A DNA stretch of 64,000 nucleotides from Haloarcula litorea (lineage in GTDB: Archaea > Halobacteriota > Halobacteria > Halobacteriales > Haloarculaceae). A program made the translations under genes and the position numbers. Positions 9,056 to 18,382 of the stretch are shown here, piece by piece. The stretch lies in NCBI RefSeq assembly GCF_029338195.1, contig NZ_CP119780.1, positions 1 through 64,000 on the forward strand. Direction: 5' to 3'. The notes below the pieces were generated by a model. The model was not told where the DNA came from, did not search any database, and saw only the letters and a program-made list of their open reading frames with translations. Position 1 is the stretch's first letter. Every line of letters begins with the position of its first letter.

Positions 9056-9875
9056 CTACCGCGTGACCGTCGCCGAGACGGACCCGATCGACTCGACGGT
9101 GGCACGCACGTCGTCGCCCGGCTCGATCGGGGCCGCGCCGGGCGTGCCCGTGCTGAACAGGTCGCCCGGCCGGAGCGTCATCACGTCGGAGTGGAAGGCG
9201 ACGATCTCCGCGGGCGGGAACAGCATATTCCGGATCTCGTTCTCGGCCTCGACGGTCCCGTCGACCTCGGTGGCGACCCGCAGCGAGGAGAGGTCGAGCG
9301 GGTCCTCGGGCACCGCTAAGGCGGGGCCGACGACGAGGAACGTGTCGTAGCTCTTGGCTCGGGTCAGGAACCGGGGGTTCCGCTGGAGGACGTCCTCGGC
9401 GGTCATATCGATGACCGGGAGGTAGCCGGCGACGACGTCGTCGACGGCCGCCTCGTCGACGTTGCGACACTCGCGTCCCATCACGACCGCGAGCTCGGCC
9501 TCCGCGGTGACCCGCTCGCTCTGGTCAGTCGGTGGGAGCCGGATCGGCCCGCCGGGACCGGTCAGCACCGACGACGGCTTCATGAAGCTCGCCGGCTCGT
9601 CGGGGCGGTCCTCGTCGAGGTCGCCGGCGTGTTCGGCGTAGTTGAGCCCGATGCCCCACAGCTTCCCGAACCGGTCGAGCGGCGGGCCGAGCGTGAGGTC
9701 GGCGGCCGGCACTCGCGGCGCTGGCGCGTCGGCGGGATCGGCCAGGGTCCCCGCGGCCGCACGCGGGAGTGCGTCGCGGACGCTCCCGAGGTCCGGCTCC
9801 GCCGCTCCGAGGGGACGAACCCCCGTCGTCGCCGAGCAGCGGTCGGCCCTCGGCGGTGCGTGCGAGGTACTTCAT
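9056..9875 (-). CDS. Fumarylacetoacetate hydrolase family protein (two apparent frameshifts)
   Basis: Rejoined, this is a ~273-residue FAH-fold enzyme. It shows WGIGLNYAEHAGD, the metal-site region AEAELAVVMG, and the C-terminal GDLFSTGTPG. FAH enzymes cleave or dehydrate acylpyruvates and 2-keto-3-deoxy acids with a divalent metal. Two one-base losses, in the G4 run at 9811-9814 and the C5 run at 9820-9824, break the N-terminus between LLGDDGG and LGAAEPDLGSVRDALP. The ATG at 9875 overlaps the TGA of the cupin gene (ATGA), so SDR, cupin and FAH form one coupled operon. A diketo-acid hydrolase releasing pyruvate is a good guess, because an SDR dehydrogenase precedes it; this is not proven. 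Confidence 0.8.
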
Positions 9876-10219
9876 TCCTCGCGGTCCGTCCAGAAGTCGA
9901 ACGAGCGGCCCGGCGCGAACACGTCCAGGCCGACGGCCCGCTCGTCACCGGTGTTCTCGACGCGGTGTGTCTCGTTGGACTCCAGCAGCACCGAGTCGTT
10001 CGGTGCCAGCGTCACCGAGTCGTCCTCGGTGGCGACGGTCAGTTCGCCCTCCAGACAGAGACACACCTGCTCGTTCTCGTGGTCGTGCATCGGGGAGCTG
10101 TGCCCCGGCGGCTTCTCGAACCACTCGAAGGAGAACTGGTCGCTGCCGGCCAGCGCGACCCGTCGCCACCCCTCGTCGGGCTCGTAGGTCTCGGCCTCGT
10201 CGAACGTGACCGGTCTCAT
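9872..10219 (-). CDS. Small cupin-domain protein
   Basis: A 115-residue single-domain cupin. The metal-binding motif 1 is visible as MHDHENEQVCLCLEGELTV, with two His and a Glu, around residues 43-61; motif 2 lies in HRVENTGDE near residue 85. Such small cupins act as sugar or acid isomerases, lyases or ligand sensors. It is translationally coupled on both sides: its ATG overlaps the SDR stop, and its stop overlaps the FAH start. That position suggests a step, perhaps epimerisation or isomerisation, in the same pathway. The exact reaction cannot be stated. Confidence 0.82.
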   Translation of the reverse strand: MRPVTFDEAETYEPDEGWRRVALAGSDQFSFEWFEKPPGHSSPMHDHENEQVCLCLEGELTVATEDDSVTLAPNDSVLLESNETHRVENTGDERAVGLDVFAPGRSFDFWTDREE

Positions 10220-11004
10220 AGGTTCGCCCCCGTGGAGCCCCCGTCGATGGGCAGCGCGGTGCCGTTGACGAACCCGGACTTCGGCGAGGAGAGGTACGCG
10301 ACCGTGTTGCCCAGTTCCATCGGGTCGCCGATCCGTTCGAGGGGGTTGCCGGCCCAGCCCTGGAGCCCCTCCTCGTAGGAGTCGTACTCGCCGCGCTCGA
10401 CGGCGTCCTCGACGAGTTCCTGGATGCGCGCGGTCTCGTGTGGCCCCGGGAGGACGGCGTTGGCACGGACCTCCGGCGCGAACTCCTTCGAGAGGGTCTT
10501 CTCCAGCCCGATGACGCCCATCCGGACGGAGTTCGACAGGACGAGGCTGTCGAGGGCCTCCTTGACGCTGCGGGAGGTGATGGTGACGATGGTGCCGCCG
10601 CCGTCCTCCTTCAGGTGGGGGTACGCCTCGCGGGCCAGGCGGACGACGCTCATCACGAGCAGTTCGTAGGCTTCCTCCCAGTCCTCGTCGTCCGTGTCGA
10701 GGAAGGCACCGGAGGGCGGGCCGCCGGCGCTGGTCACGAGGTGGTCGAGCCCGCCGAACTCCTCGACGGTCGTCTCGACCATCGCTTCGACGTCCTCCGG
10801 GTCCGTGAGGTCGCCCGGCTGTGCGACGACGCGACCCTCGGCCTCGGCCGCGATCTCCTCGCGCGCCTCGGCCAGTCGCTCCTCGTCGCGGCCGTTGATC
10901 ACTACGTCGACCCCCTCCCGGGCGAGGGCGGTGGCCGAGGCCTTGCCGAGTCCGCTCGACGATGCTGTCACGAGCGCCGCGTTGCCGTCTATCTCCAGAT
11001 CCAT
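10216..11004 (-). CDS. SDR-family oxidoreductase with altered catalytic site
   Basis: A 262-residue short-chain dehydrogenase/reductase homologue. The cofactor motif TASSSGLGKA is present at residues 13-22 and a SAGG segment replaces the usual NNAG. Where classical SDRs have Tyr-x-x-x-Lys, this protein reads LVLSNSVRMGV, so the catalytic Tyr appears to be missing, with Ser/Asn and Arg around the site. The C-terminal NGTALPIDGGS is normal. I use ATG 11004; the open frame extends further upstream without family similarity. It lies 57 bp after the LarA-like gene and overlaps the cupin by ATGA. It may oxidise a 2-keto-3-deoxy acid or have a non-redox role. Confidence 0.85.
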   Translation of the reverse strand: MDLEIDGNAALVTASSSGLGKASATALAREGVDVVINGRDEERLAEAREEIAAEAEGRVVAQPGDLTDPEDVEAMVETTVEEFGGLDHLVTSAGGPPSGAFLDTDDEDWEEAYELLVMSVVRLAREAYPHLKEDGGGTIVTITSRSVKEALDSLVLSNSVRMGVIGLEKTLSKEFAPEVRANAVLPGPHETARIQELVEDAVERGEYDSYEEGLQGWAGNPLERIGDPMELGNTVAYLSSPKSGFVNGTALPIDGGSTGANL

Positions 11005-11060
11005 GTGAGACAACACCAGAGTCGGACGTGAAAACGTTTCCCTACAGGCAAGCGCCGGCG

Positions 11061-12359
11061 CTACTCGGGAGCGAACGAGGCGGTCCCGTCCTCGAAGACG
11101 ACGCGCTCCCGGTCGAGAACCGTCGCGTCCGCCGGGAGTTCCTCGACCAGCGGGGCCGAGACGCGCAGCTCTCCGAGGTCCTCCGTGTTCCGGATCCACG
11201 CGATCCGAGCCGTCTCGGGGTCGTAACCGCCCAGCGCCGCCAGCGCCGTCCGCAGGGCGAACTCGTCGTCGGGGGCGACCACGGGGAGCTTGGCCTTCGC
11301 GAGCGAGCCGCTCGTGAGCACGTTCGCGTAGGTCGTCCCGAGATCGAGCTGTTCGACCGCTCGCTCCCGGGTGAGGTCCGCCAGCCCGATGCCGGTGCCG
11401 TTGCCCTTCGTCGCCTCGGTCAGCCCGCGGGCGTACACGAGGTCGATGTCGGGCGTCTCGGGGTCGGGCGCGTTGAGGACCCGGTACCGCCCGATCACGT
11501 TCGTGTCCATCCCGGCCCCGGAGATCTCCTTGCCGAGTTCGTCGACGACCAGCAGGTCCAGATCCGGCACCGGGAGCGTCGCCATCTCCTCGTCGGCCCG
11601 GTCGAGCAGGGCCGGCTCGCGGTCCAGGAACGAGTCGGCGGGGACGCCCTCGACGTGGGCGATCTCCTCGTGGAAGTTCTCGACCAGCACGATCCCGCCG
11701 AGCAGCGGCGTCTCCGATCGGATCACGTCCAGTGCGGGCGTGAGCGTCTCGACGTACCCCTCCTCGATTGCGGTCGAGTGGAACGTCTTCGCGCCCCGCT
11801 GCTTGCCGAGGCCGACGACGGTCATCTTCGTCAGGCCGCTCTCGACGGGACCGGTGAAGTTCGTGTGGGCCTTGACGCGGTTCACGACGATGACGGCGTC
11901 GGCCGCTATCGCGGCCGTCGAGACGTGGACCGGCATCTCGGTGTCGCCGACGGTCACCGTCGCCAGTCGCTCGGTGTCCATCCGGGCGTCGATCGGCGCG
12001 CCGACCCGCTCCTCGGTGATGCCGACGGAGGCCAGCACCTCGCGCTGTCCCGCCGCCGTCGCCCCGCCGTGGCTCCCCATCGCCGGGACGAGCACCGGGT
12101 CGAGGCCGCGCTCGGTCAGCCCGTCGACGACGGCCGCCGTCACGTCGTCGATCCGGTGGATGCCGCGGCTCCCGACGCCGACGGCGACGGTCGCGCCCTC
12201 GTCGAGTGCCCCGAGGGGGAGGGCGTCGAGTTCGGCCTGGGCCGTCGCTTCGAGGTTCGTGACAGTCTCAGCCGGCGGGTCGTACCGGACCCGTGCGAAC
12301 GTCGGGAGCGGCCTGGGATCGATGAGGTCGTCCACCTCGCTCCGGTCGGGGATGTCCAT
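11061..12359 (-). CDS. LarA-like (DUF2088, lactate-racemase homologue) protein
   Basis: The 432-residue protein resembles the LarA family of nickel-pincer-dependent alpha-hydroxyacid racemases/epimerases. Seen in order are VGVGSRGIHRIDD, VPAMGSHGGAT, VVNRVKAHTNF and SGLTKMTVVGLGK, holding candidate His and Lys active-site residues. The family includes racemases for lactate, malate and longer hydroxy acids, and sugar-acid epimerases. I start at ATG 12359; an in-frame start at 12383 is possible. It heads the minus-strand operon followed by SDR, cupin and FAH, and is divergent from an enolase-superfamily dehydratase. Epimerising a hydroxy acid before dehydration fits the context. No LarB, LarC or LarE cofactor genes are in the window. 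Confidence 0.7.
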   Translation of the reverse strand: MDIPDRSEVDDLIDPRPLPTFARVRYDPPAETVTNLEATAQAELDALPLGALDEGATVAVGVGSRGIHRIDDVTAAVVDGLTERGLDPVLVPAMGSHGGATAAGQREVLASVGITEERVGAPIDARMDTERLATVTVGDTEMPVHVSTAAIAADAVIVVNRVKAHTNFTGPVESGLTKMTVVGLGKQRGAKTFHSTAIEEGYVETLTPALDVIRSETPLLGGIVLVENFHEEIAHVEGVPADSFLDREPALLDRADEEMATLPVPDLDLLVVDELGKEISGAGMDTNVIGRYRVLNAPDPETPDIDLVYARGLTEATKGNGTGIGLADLTRERAVEQLDLGTTYANVLTSGSLAKAKLPVVAPDDEFALRTALAALGGYDPETARIAWIRNTEDLGELRVSAPLVEELPADATVLDRERVVFEDGTASFAPE

Positions 12360-12383
12360 ACCGGAGGGTGTACGAGCCCCCAC

Positions 12384-12430
12384 ACAAATGTTTGTCTGGT
12401 AAGTGTTGCCGTGACGAGTGGCTATTTTAC
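12384..12430. promoter_or_regulatory. Divergent promoter with palindrome ACAAATGTTTGT
   Basis: The 92 bp between the LarA-like gene and the first dehydratase contain a perfect 12-bp palindrome at 12384-12395, about 25-36 bp before the LarA-like ATG, where that promoter should lie. A plus-strand TATA element, gctattttac, at 12421-12430 is about 27 bp before the ATG at 12452. A repressor site controlling one or both operons is a reasonable inference. Confidence 0.45.
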
Positions 12431-12451
12431 TCCGACCCTCGCGGAACCGCT

Positions 12452-13556
12452 ATGGAGATCGCTGCGGTCGAGTCGTTCCCGATAGAGATACCCCTGGAGT
12501 CCCCGGTGTCGTTCTCGAACCGGACGCTCACCTTCCGCGACCACGCGGTGACCCGCGTCAGGACCGAGAGCGGGCTGGAGGGCGTCGGCTACTCGCTGGG
12601 CTACGAGACGGCCCCGCTGATCGCCGACGCGGTCGAGTCCCGGCTCGCGCCGGTCGTCGAGGGCGAGGACCCCCGCGACACCGCGCGGCTCTGGGAGGAG
12701 ATGTACGAGGGCAACGTCCAGGTCGGCCGGCACGGGCTGTTCCTGCGGGCCATCTCCACGGTGGATATGGCGCTGTGGGACATCACGGCCAAGGCCGCGG
12801 GCCAGCCGCTGCACAAGCTGCTCGGCGGCTACGCGGAGTCGGTGCCGTCCTACGCCAGCGGCGGCTACTACCGCGACGACAAGGGCCACGAGGGGCTGCG
12901 CGCGGAGGTCAGCCGGTACCTCGACGAGGGCCACGACACGGTCAAGATGAAGGTCGGCCGTCGCTCCGTCGACGAGGAGGTCGACCGCGTGGCCGCCGTC
13001 CGCGACGAGATCGGCGACGACCGGACGCTCCTGCTGGACGCCAACGGCGTCTGGTCGTCGACGACCGAGGCCGTCCGGGCCTGCCGGGCCTTCGAGCCGT
13101 ACGACCCCTACTTCATCGAGGAGCCGGTGATGATCGACCGGGTCGAGACGATGGCCGAGGTCAACGACGCCCTCTCCTACCCGGTCGCGACCGGCGAACT
13201 GGAGGACGCGCCACAACTTCGCCCGGCTCCACGACACCGGGGCGGCGACCGTCCTCCAGCCGGACGTCACCGTCTGTGGCGGGATCACGGAGTGGCTCCG
13301 CATCGCCAACCACGCCGCCGCCTACGACGTCCCCATCGCGCCCCACTACAACTGGAACATCCACACGTCGCTGTTGGGTGCGATCGAGAACGGCCTGTTC
13401 ATCGAGTACTTCTACCGGGACGTGGACGTGAAGGTGTTCGACGACGTGGTCGTCGACCCGGTCGAACCCGACGATAGCGGACGGATCCCGCTCCCCGACG
13501 AGCCGGGCCACGGCGTACAGCTAGACGAAGCCGCACTCCAGGAGTTCAGCAAATGA
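12452..13556 (+). CDS. Mandelate racemase/muconate lactonizing enzyme family dehydratase (one apparent frameshift at 13208-13211)
   Basis: A ~368-residue enolase-superfamily protein, probably a sugar-acid dehydratase or epimerase in the cytoplasm. The N-terminal capping domain is followed by the barrel with K165-x-K167 (VKMK), metal ligands Asp196 (DANGVW), Glu223 (IEEP) and a Glu in ATGE, and a His in PHYNWNIH. These positions match mandelate racemase closely. The frame breaks at 13208-13211: GGACGCGCCAC needs one more CG, giving GELEDARHNFARLHD. The start ATG at 12452 has a TATA box 27 bp upstream. The stop overlaps the next dehydratase start (ATGA). The substrate is unknown. Confidence 0.85.
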
Positions 13557-14768
13557 GAGACTATTCCGACCACATCGACACGCGCGACCCCGAGCGAGAC
13601 GTACAGATCACCGACATCACGACCGCCGTCGTCGAGGGCAACTTCGAGTGGAACCTCATCAAGGTCGAGACCGACGCCGGCGTGACCGGCATCGGCGAGT
13701 CCTACCGGGGCGGTGGCGTCCCGGAACTCGTCGAGTACACGAAGCGGTTCCTGCTCGGCGAGAACCCGCTGGACGTCGAACGGCTCGTCCGGTACATCGT
13801 CCAGGAGATGTCCGGCCACGGTGGCACCACCGGGAAAGTCGTCACCGCCGCCTCGGGCATCGAGGTGGCGCTGTGGGACGCCGCCGGCAAGATCCTCGAC
13901 CTCCCGGTCTACCAGCTGCTGGGCTCGAAATACCGGGACCAGGTGCGCATCTACTGTGACTGTCACGCCGGCGAGGCCTACGAGGTCGAGGACGGCGCGA
14001 CGGCCTACGCCGACGCCGAGGCGTACTCCCCGGAGGCGTACGCCGCCGAGGCCGCCCGCGTCACGGACGGGCTTCAGCGCGCTGAAGTTCGACCTCGACC
14101 TGCCGGCGGACAACGACCCGGACCCGTACAACGGCCGGCTGACCAACGAGGCCATCGAGGAGAAACGCGAGATCGTCGCCGCGGTGCGCGACGAGATCGG
14201 CTACGACGTCGACCTCGCCTTCGACTGTCACTGGGACTACTCCGTCGAGAGCGCCAAGCGGTTGGCCCACGAACTGGAGGAGTTCAAGCTGATGTGGCTC
14301 GAGGACCTCGTCCCGCCGGAGAACATAGACGCCCAGATCGAGGTGACACAGGACACCCGCACCCCGGTCGCCACCGGCGAGAACCGGTTCCGCGTGTTCG
14401 AACTGAGCGAGCTGGTCTACGAACACGGGGTCGACATCATCACCCCGGACCCGACCACCGTCGGGGGCCTGGCCGAGACGATGCGGGTCGCCGACCGGGC
14501 CGAGGAGAACTACATGCCCGTCTCGCCGCACAACGTCTGCAGCCCCGTCGGGACGATGGCCTGTGTCCACCTCGGTGCGGCCGTCCCGAACTTCGACGTG
14601 CTGGAGTACCACGCGCTGGAGGTCGACTGGTGGGACGACCTGCTCGCCCGGGACGAACCGCTCATCCAGGACGGCTACATCGAGGTCCCCGAGGAGCCGG
14701 GCCTGGGGATCGAACTCGACGAGTCCGTCGTCGAGGAGCACCTGCTCGACGGGACCAGCGGGTTCTGA
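13553..14768 (+). CDS. Galactonate-dehydratase-like enolase-superfamily enzyme (one apparent frameshift at 14069-14071)
   Basis: A ~404-residue member of the mandelate racemase subgroup, closest in pattern to D-galactonate/gluconate-type dehydratases. It has a Lys in SALKFDLD (about K178), Asp224 and His226 in FDCHW, WLEDLVPPEN, VATGENRF and the C-terminal SPHNVCSPVG. Enzymes of this group dehydrate aldonic acids to 2-keto-3-deoxy acids. The frame breaks in a GGG run at 14069-14071: removing one G (or adding two) joins ARVTDG to FSALKFD. It is translationally coupled to the preceding dehydratase. Two dehydratases in one operon could act on two epimeric acids, or one may be a racemase. Confidence 0.86.
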
Positions 14769-14773
14769 GACGC

Positions 14774-14815
14774 GTTCCCACTGACCGGGAACACGGTGGT
14801 CCCATTTTGGTAGTC
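14774..14815 (+). promoter_or_regulatory. Inverted repeat GTTCCC-N7-GGGAAC and TATA before glutaryl-CoA dehydrogenase
   Basis: A perfect 6-bp inverted repeat with 7-bp spacer lies at 14774-14792, just after the dehydratase stop. The TATA-like cattttgg follows at 14808-14815, and the ATG at 14834. It could be an operator for the dehydrogenase or the hairpin of a terminator for the dehydratase operon. There is no T-tract directly after the repeat, which favours an operator. Confidence 0.4.
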
Positions 14816-14833
14816 GAGAGAGCAGAGACGCGT

Positions 14834-15993
14834 ATGCTCGACTACTTCGACCTGGAGGCGTCGCTGTCACAGGAGGAACGGCTCGTCCTCGACTCGGCCC
14901 GGGAGTTCGTCGACGCGGAGATCGAAGACCCCGGCCGGCACTGGCTCGACGGAACCTTCCCGACGGAGCTCGTCACGAAGATGGGAGAGATGGGGTTCTA
15001 CGCGCCGAACCTGGACGGCTACGGCCTCCCGAACCTCAGCGAGCGGGCGTACGGGCTCGTGATGCAGGAGTTGGAGGCCTGTGACTCGGGGCTGCGGTCG
15101 ATGGCGTCGGTCCAGGGGGCGCTCGTGATGTACCCGATCCACGCCTACGGGAGCGAGACACAGAGAGACGAGTGGCTCCCGGCGCTGGCGAGCGGCGAGG
15201 CGGTCGGCTGTTTCGGGCTGACGGAGCCGGAACACGGCTCGAATCCGTCGGCGATGGAGACCAGCGCCGAACGGGACGGCGACGGGTTCGTTCTGAACGG
15301 GTCGAAGACGTGGATCACGAACTCGCCGATCGCGGACGTCGCCGTGGTGTGGGCTCGGGACCTGAGCAGCGAGGGGACCCGGTCCGTGGCTTCCTCGTCG
15401 AGACCGACCGCGACGGCGTCACGACCAACGAGATCGAGGAGAAGCTCTCGCTCCGGATGTCGATCACCGGCGAGATCGGACTGAACGACGTCTACGTTCC
15501 GGAGTCGAACCGTCTGCCGGGCGTCGAGGGGATGAAGGGGCCGCTGTCCTGTCTCACGCAGGCCCGGTACGGGATCGCCTGGGGCGCGGTCGGTGCTGCC
15601 CGGAACTGCTTCGAGACGGCCCGCGAGTACGCCACCGAGCGCGAGCAGTTCGGCGGTCCGATCGGGCGGTTCCAGCTCCAGCAGGAGAAGCTCGCGGAGA
15701 TGGCCACCCAGATCACGCTCGCGCAGTTGCTCGCCCACCGACTCGCCGACCTGAAGGAGGCCGGCGACCTGCGGCCGCAACACGTCTCGATGGCCAAGCG
15801 AAACAACGTCAGGATGGCACGGGACCAGTCCCGGATCGCGCGGGAGATGCTCGGCGGGAACGGCATCACGGCCGACTACTCCCCGATGCGACACATGGCG
15901 AACATGGAGACGGTGTACACCTACGAGGGGACCCACGACATCCACACGCTGGTGCTGGGCGAGGACCTCACCGGTATCGCGGCCTACCAGTGA
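14834..15993 (+). CDS. Glutaryl-CoA dehydrogenase-like acyl-CoA dehydrogenase (one apparent frameshift near 15384)
   Basis: Rejoined, a ~386-residue flavoprotein of the acyl-CoA dehydrogenase family. The match is to glutaryl-CoA dehydrogenase, which oxidatively decarboxylates glutaryl-CoA to crotonyl-CoA. Evidence is the CDSGLRSMASVQ segment, GCFGLTEPEHGSNPS and KTWITNSPIADV in the FAD domain, and the C-terminal YTYEGTHDIHTLVLGEDLTGI with the catalytic Glu. The frame slips near 15384-15385 (TCCGTGGC needs one more C), joining GTRS to RGFLVET. It converges on the D-2-hydroxyacid dehydrogenase. Its place in a sugar-acid island is unexpected, but the enoyl-CoA hydratase and CoA-transferase in the window could serve the same acyl-CoA route. 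Confidence 0.85.
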
Positions 15994-16012
15994 AGACGGG
16001 AGGGCGCTGCGC

Positions 16013-16978
16013 CTACAGCACCCGGTTCCGGAGGTCGTCGTACGCGCCCGTCTCGGCGATTCGCTCGACGTTCTCGACGAGGATGTCCGCGCGACGCTCC
16101 CAGTAGTCCGGCGTGTGCCCCGCGACGTGGGGCGTGAGGAAGACGTTCTCGAACCCCCAGAGGTCGTGGTCGGTCGGGAGCGGTTCGGGGTCGGTCACGT
16201 CCAGCGCGGCCCCGTGGATAGCGTTCGACCGGAGGGCGTCGACCAGCGCGGACGTGTCCACGACGCCGCCCCGGGCGATGTTGACGAGGATCGCGTCGGT
16301 CGGGAGCGCGTCGAGAGCCCGCTCGCCGACGAGACCGTCGGTGGCGTCGGTGAGGGGACAGGCGAGCACGAGCACGTCCGTCCGCGGCAGCACGGCGAGC
16401 AGGTCGTCGTACCCGACCACCTCGTCGGTCGGGCCGCCCTTGGACGGCGTGTGGCGGACGCCGATCGTGTCGACGTCGAACGCGTCGAACCGCTGGACGA
16501 GCGCCTCGCCGATCGCGCCGAGGCCGACGACGGTGACGGTGCTCCCAGCGAGGTCGGTAAAGGACTGGAACCGCCGCCACTCGCGGCGCTGCTGTCGGCG
16601 GCGGCCCTCGTCCAGCCGGCGGGTGAACGTCAGCACCCACCCGAGGACGTGCTCGGCGACGTTGGGACCGTGGACGCCCGAGGCGTTCGTCACGGCGACG
16701 CCGCGCTCGTCGAGGAGGTCCAGCGGCAGGTGGTCGACGCCGGCGGCGTTGCAGGCGAACAACCGCAGTTCGGGGGCCTCGTCGAGGGTCGACCGGTCGA
16801 TGGACGTGCCGGCGACGATACGCGCGTCGGCGAGGTGGTCGCGGCGCTCGGCGGCCGTCCGGGCGAGCGCGACGGAGTGGTCCGGGAGCCGCCGTCGGAG
16901 GACGTCCACGTAGTCCGCGGCCGGGATTCCGTGGGCGTCGTGGTCCAGCACCGTGATCGGGGGCGAGTCGGTTGGCAT
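16013..16978 (-). CDS. D-isomer-specific 2-hydroxyacid dehydrogenase
   Basis: A 321-residue NAD(P)-dependent oxidoreductase that interconverts 2-keto acids and D-2-hydroxy acids such as glyoxylate, hydroxypyruvate or phenylpyruvate. It shows the Rossmann motif VVGLGAIGEAL and the catalytic triad: Arg in NIARGGVVD, Glu in DVTDPEPLP and His in LTPHVAGHTPDY. It starts at ATG 16978, 42 bp after the MFS transporter stop on the same strand, so the two probably form an operon controlled with the divergent IclR gene. Uptake of a hydroxy acid followed by its oxidation is the simplest reading; the substrate is not decided. Confidence 0.9.
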   Translation of the reverse strand: MPTDSPPITVLDHDAHGIPAADYVDVLRRRLPDHSVALARTAAERRDHLADARIVAGTSIDRSTLDEAPELRLFACNAAGVDHLPLDLLDERGVAVTNASGVHGPNVAEHVLGWVLTFTRRLDEGRRRQQRREWRRFQSFTDLAGSTVTVVGLGAIGEALVQRFDAFDVDTIGVRHTPSKGGPTDEVVGYDDLLAVLPRTDVLVLACPLTDATDGLVGERALDALPTDAILVNIARGGVVDTSALVDALRSNAIHGAALDVTDPEPLPTDHDLWGFENVFLTPHVAGHTPDYWERRADILVENVERIAETGAYDDLRNRVL

Positions 16979-17020
16979 CGGGTGTCGGTGCTACGGCGAG
17001 CGCCGACAAAGCTCCGGTGG

Positions 17021-18273
17021 TCACGCGCCGTCGACGCGGATCGGCGGTGCCGCGCTCATCAGGAACAGGCAGACCACACCGACGGCGACGCCGACGACGG
17101 CCGTCGTGGCCCCGACCGCACGGACGGCCGGGACGAACCCGAGCCGCGGGGCGGCAACCGCGATCGCACCGCCCATCGCGATGGGCGTGACCGTCGCCGC
17201 GGCGCGCCCGCTCCCCTCACCGATGCTCACCAGCCCGCCGCGGTACGCCGGCGGCGCGACGTCGGTGACGATGCTCCGGTACAGCGACAGCGTGATGCCG
17301 AAGCCGACGCCCATCACCACGACACCGACGGTCGCGACCGCCAGCGAACCCGCGAGGAAGACCGTCGTCAGACCGACGGCCATCGCGACGTTGGTCGTGA
17401 CGAGCGGGTAGAGTCGCCGCTCGAACCGCGCCGTGAGACGACCGGCCTGGGTCGCCGCGAGCGCGTAGCTGGTACTGGCCACCGCGGCGAGGAGGCCGGC
17501 CGCGGCGGGCGTGCGACCGAGGACGTCGACGACCACGATGGAGTTGTACGTGAGGAAGCCCAGCCACACGAGCGTCCCGGACCCCCGAGCGACGACGATG
17601 GTCCACGCCCGGCGGTGGCTGACGACGGCCCAGAGGTCGGTCAGCTGTTCCAGGACGGCCACCTCCGACTCGGCCTCGTCGGTCGCGTGGACGGGCTCCT
17701 CGAACCACCGGTACACGACCAGTGCGATCGGGAACGCGATCGCGTACAGCAGGAACGGGTACTGCCAGCCGACACCGACGAGGACCCCCGCGGCGAGCGG
17801 GAACACCGTCTGTGCGACCCCGGAGCCCGTGAACCGGAGGCCCTGTGCCGTCGCCTCCTTCGTCCCGGAGTAGAGGTCCCCCAGGCTCGTGATGATGATC
17901 GGCGTGAGCGCCGCGAACCCGATCCCCTGGCAGAACCGGAGCGCGAGGGCGACCCGGAACTCCCCGACGAACGCGATCGCGGTCCCGGTCGCCCCGAACC
18001 ACAGGAGCCCGAACAGGATGACCGGACGTCGGCCGTATCGGTCGGCGAGGAACCCCGTCACCGGGATGATGAACACCGCCGGGGCGGTGAACGCCGACAT
18101 CATCAGTCCGACGGTCGCGGGCGTCGCACCGAGGGGTCGACGAGCGAGTCCAGGACGGGCGACATCAGCGCCGTCCCCAGTGGCGGAAGCATGTTCGTCA
18201 GGAACAGCAACTGGAACGAGCGTTCCCGAACGATGTCCGTATCCGACCCCGCGATCGACGAGAGGGATGCCAC
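17021..18273 (-). CDS. MFS transporter (one apparent frameshift at 18133-18136)
   Basis: A ~417-residue, 12-helix major facilitator superfamily permease. The family motif A is seen as GFLADRYGRRPV between helices 2 and 3. The frame breaks after the first helix at a G4/C4 run (18133-18136) one base short; restoring it joins SLVDP to LGATPATVGLMMSAF. I place the start at GTG 18273, because minus-strand ccagttttaat (18298-18308) lies about 27 bp upstream; an ATG at 18324 in the same frame would sit upstream of that box. The gene is followed by the 2-hydroxyacid dehydrogenase and is divergent from the IclR regulator, so it probably imports the inducing acid. Confidence 0.82.
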
Positions 18274-18297
18274 GATGCTGACCACAGGACTGAACGG

Positions 18298-18308
18298 ATT
18301 AAAACTGG
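18298..18308 (-). promoter_or_regulatory. TATA element of MFS/2-hydroxyacid dehydrogenase operon
   Basis: Minus-strand ccagttttaat is centred about 27-30 bp before the proposed GTG start at 18273. The same core, ccagtttta, recurs in the divergent iclR promoter at 18399-18407. This suggests that both promoters share a TATA/BRE context or a regulator contact. Confidence 0.5.
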
Positions 18309-18382
18309 CTATCGGCCGCGGCACTCCACCGCTCGGGCCGGCAGTGAGGCGTGGTATCGACTGTCACGAATCGGCCGATATT

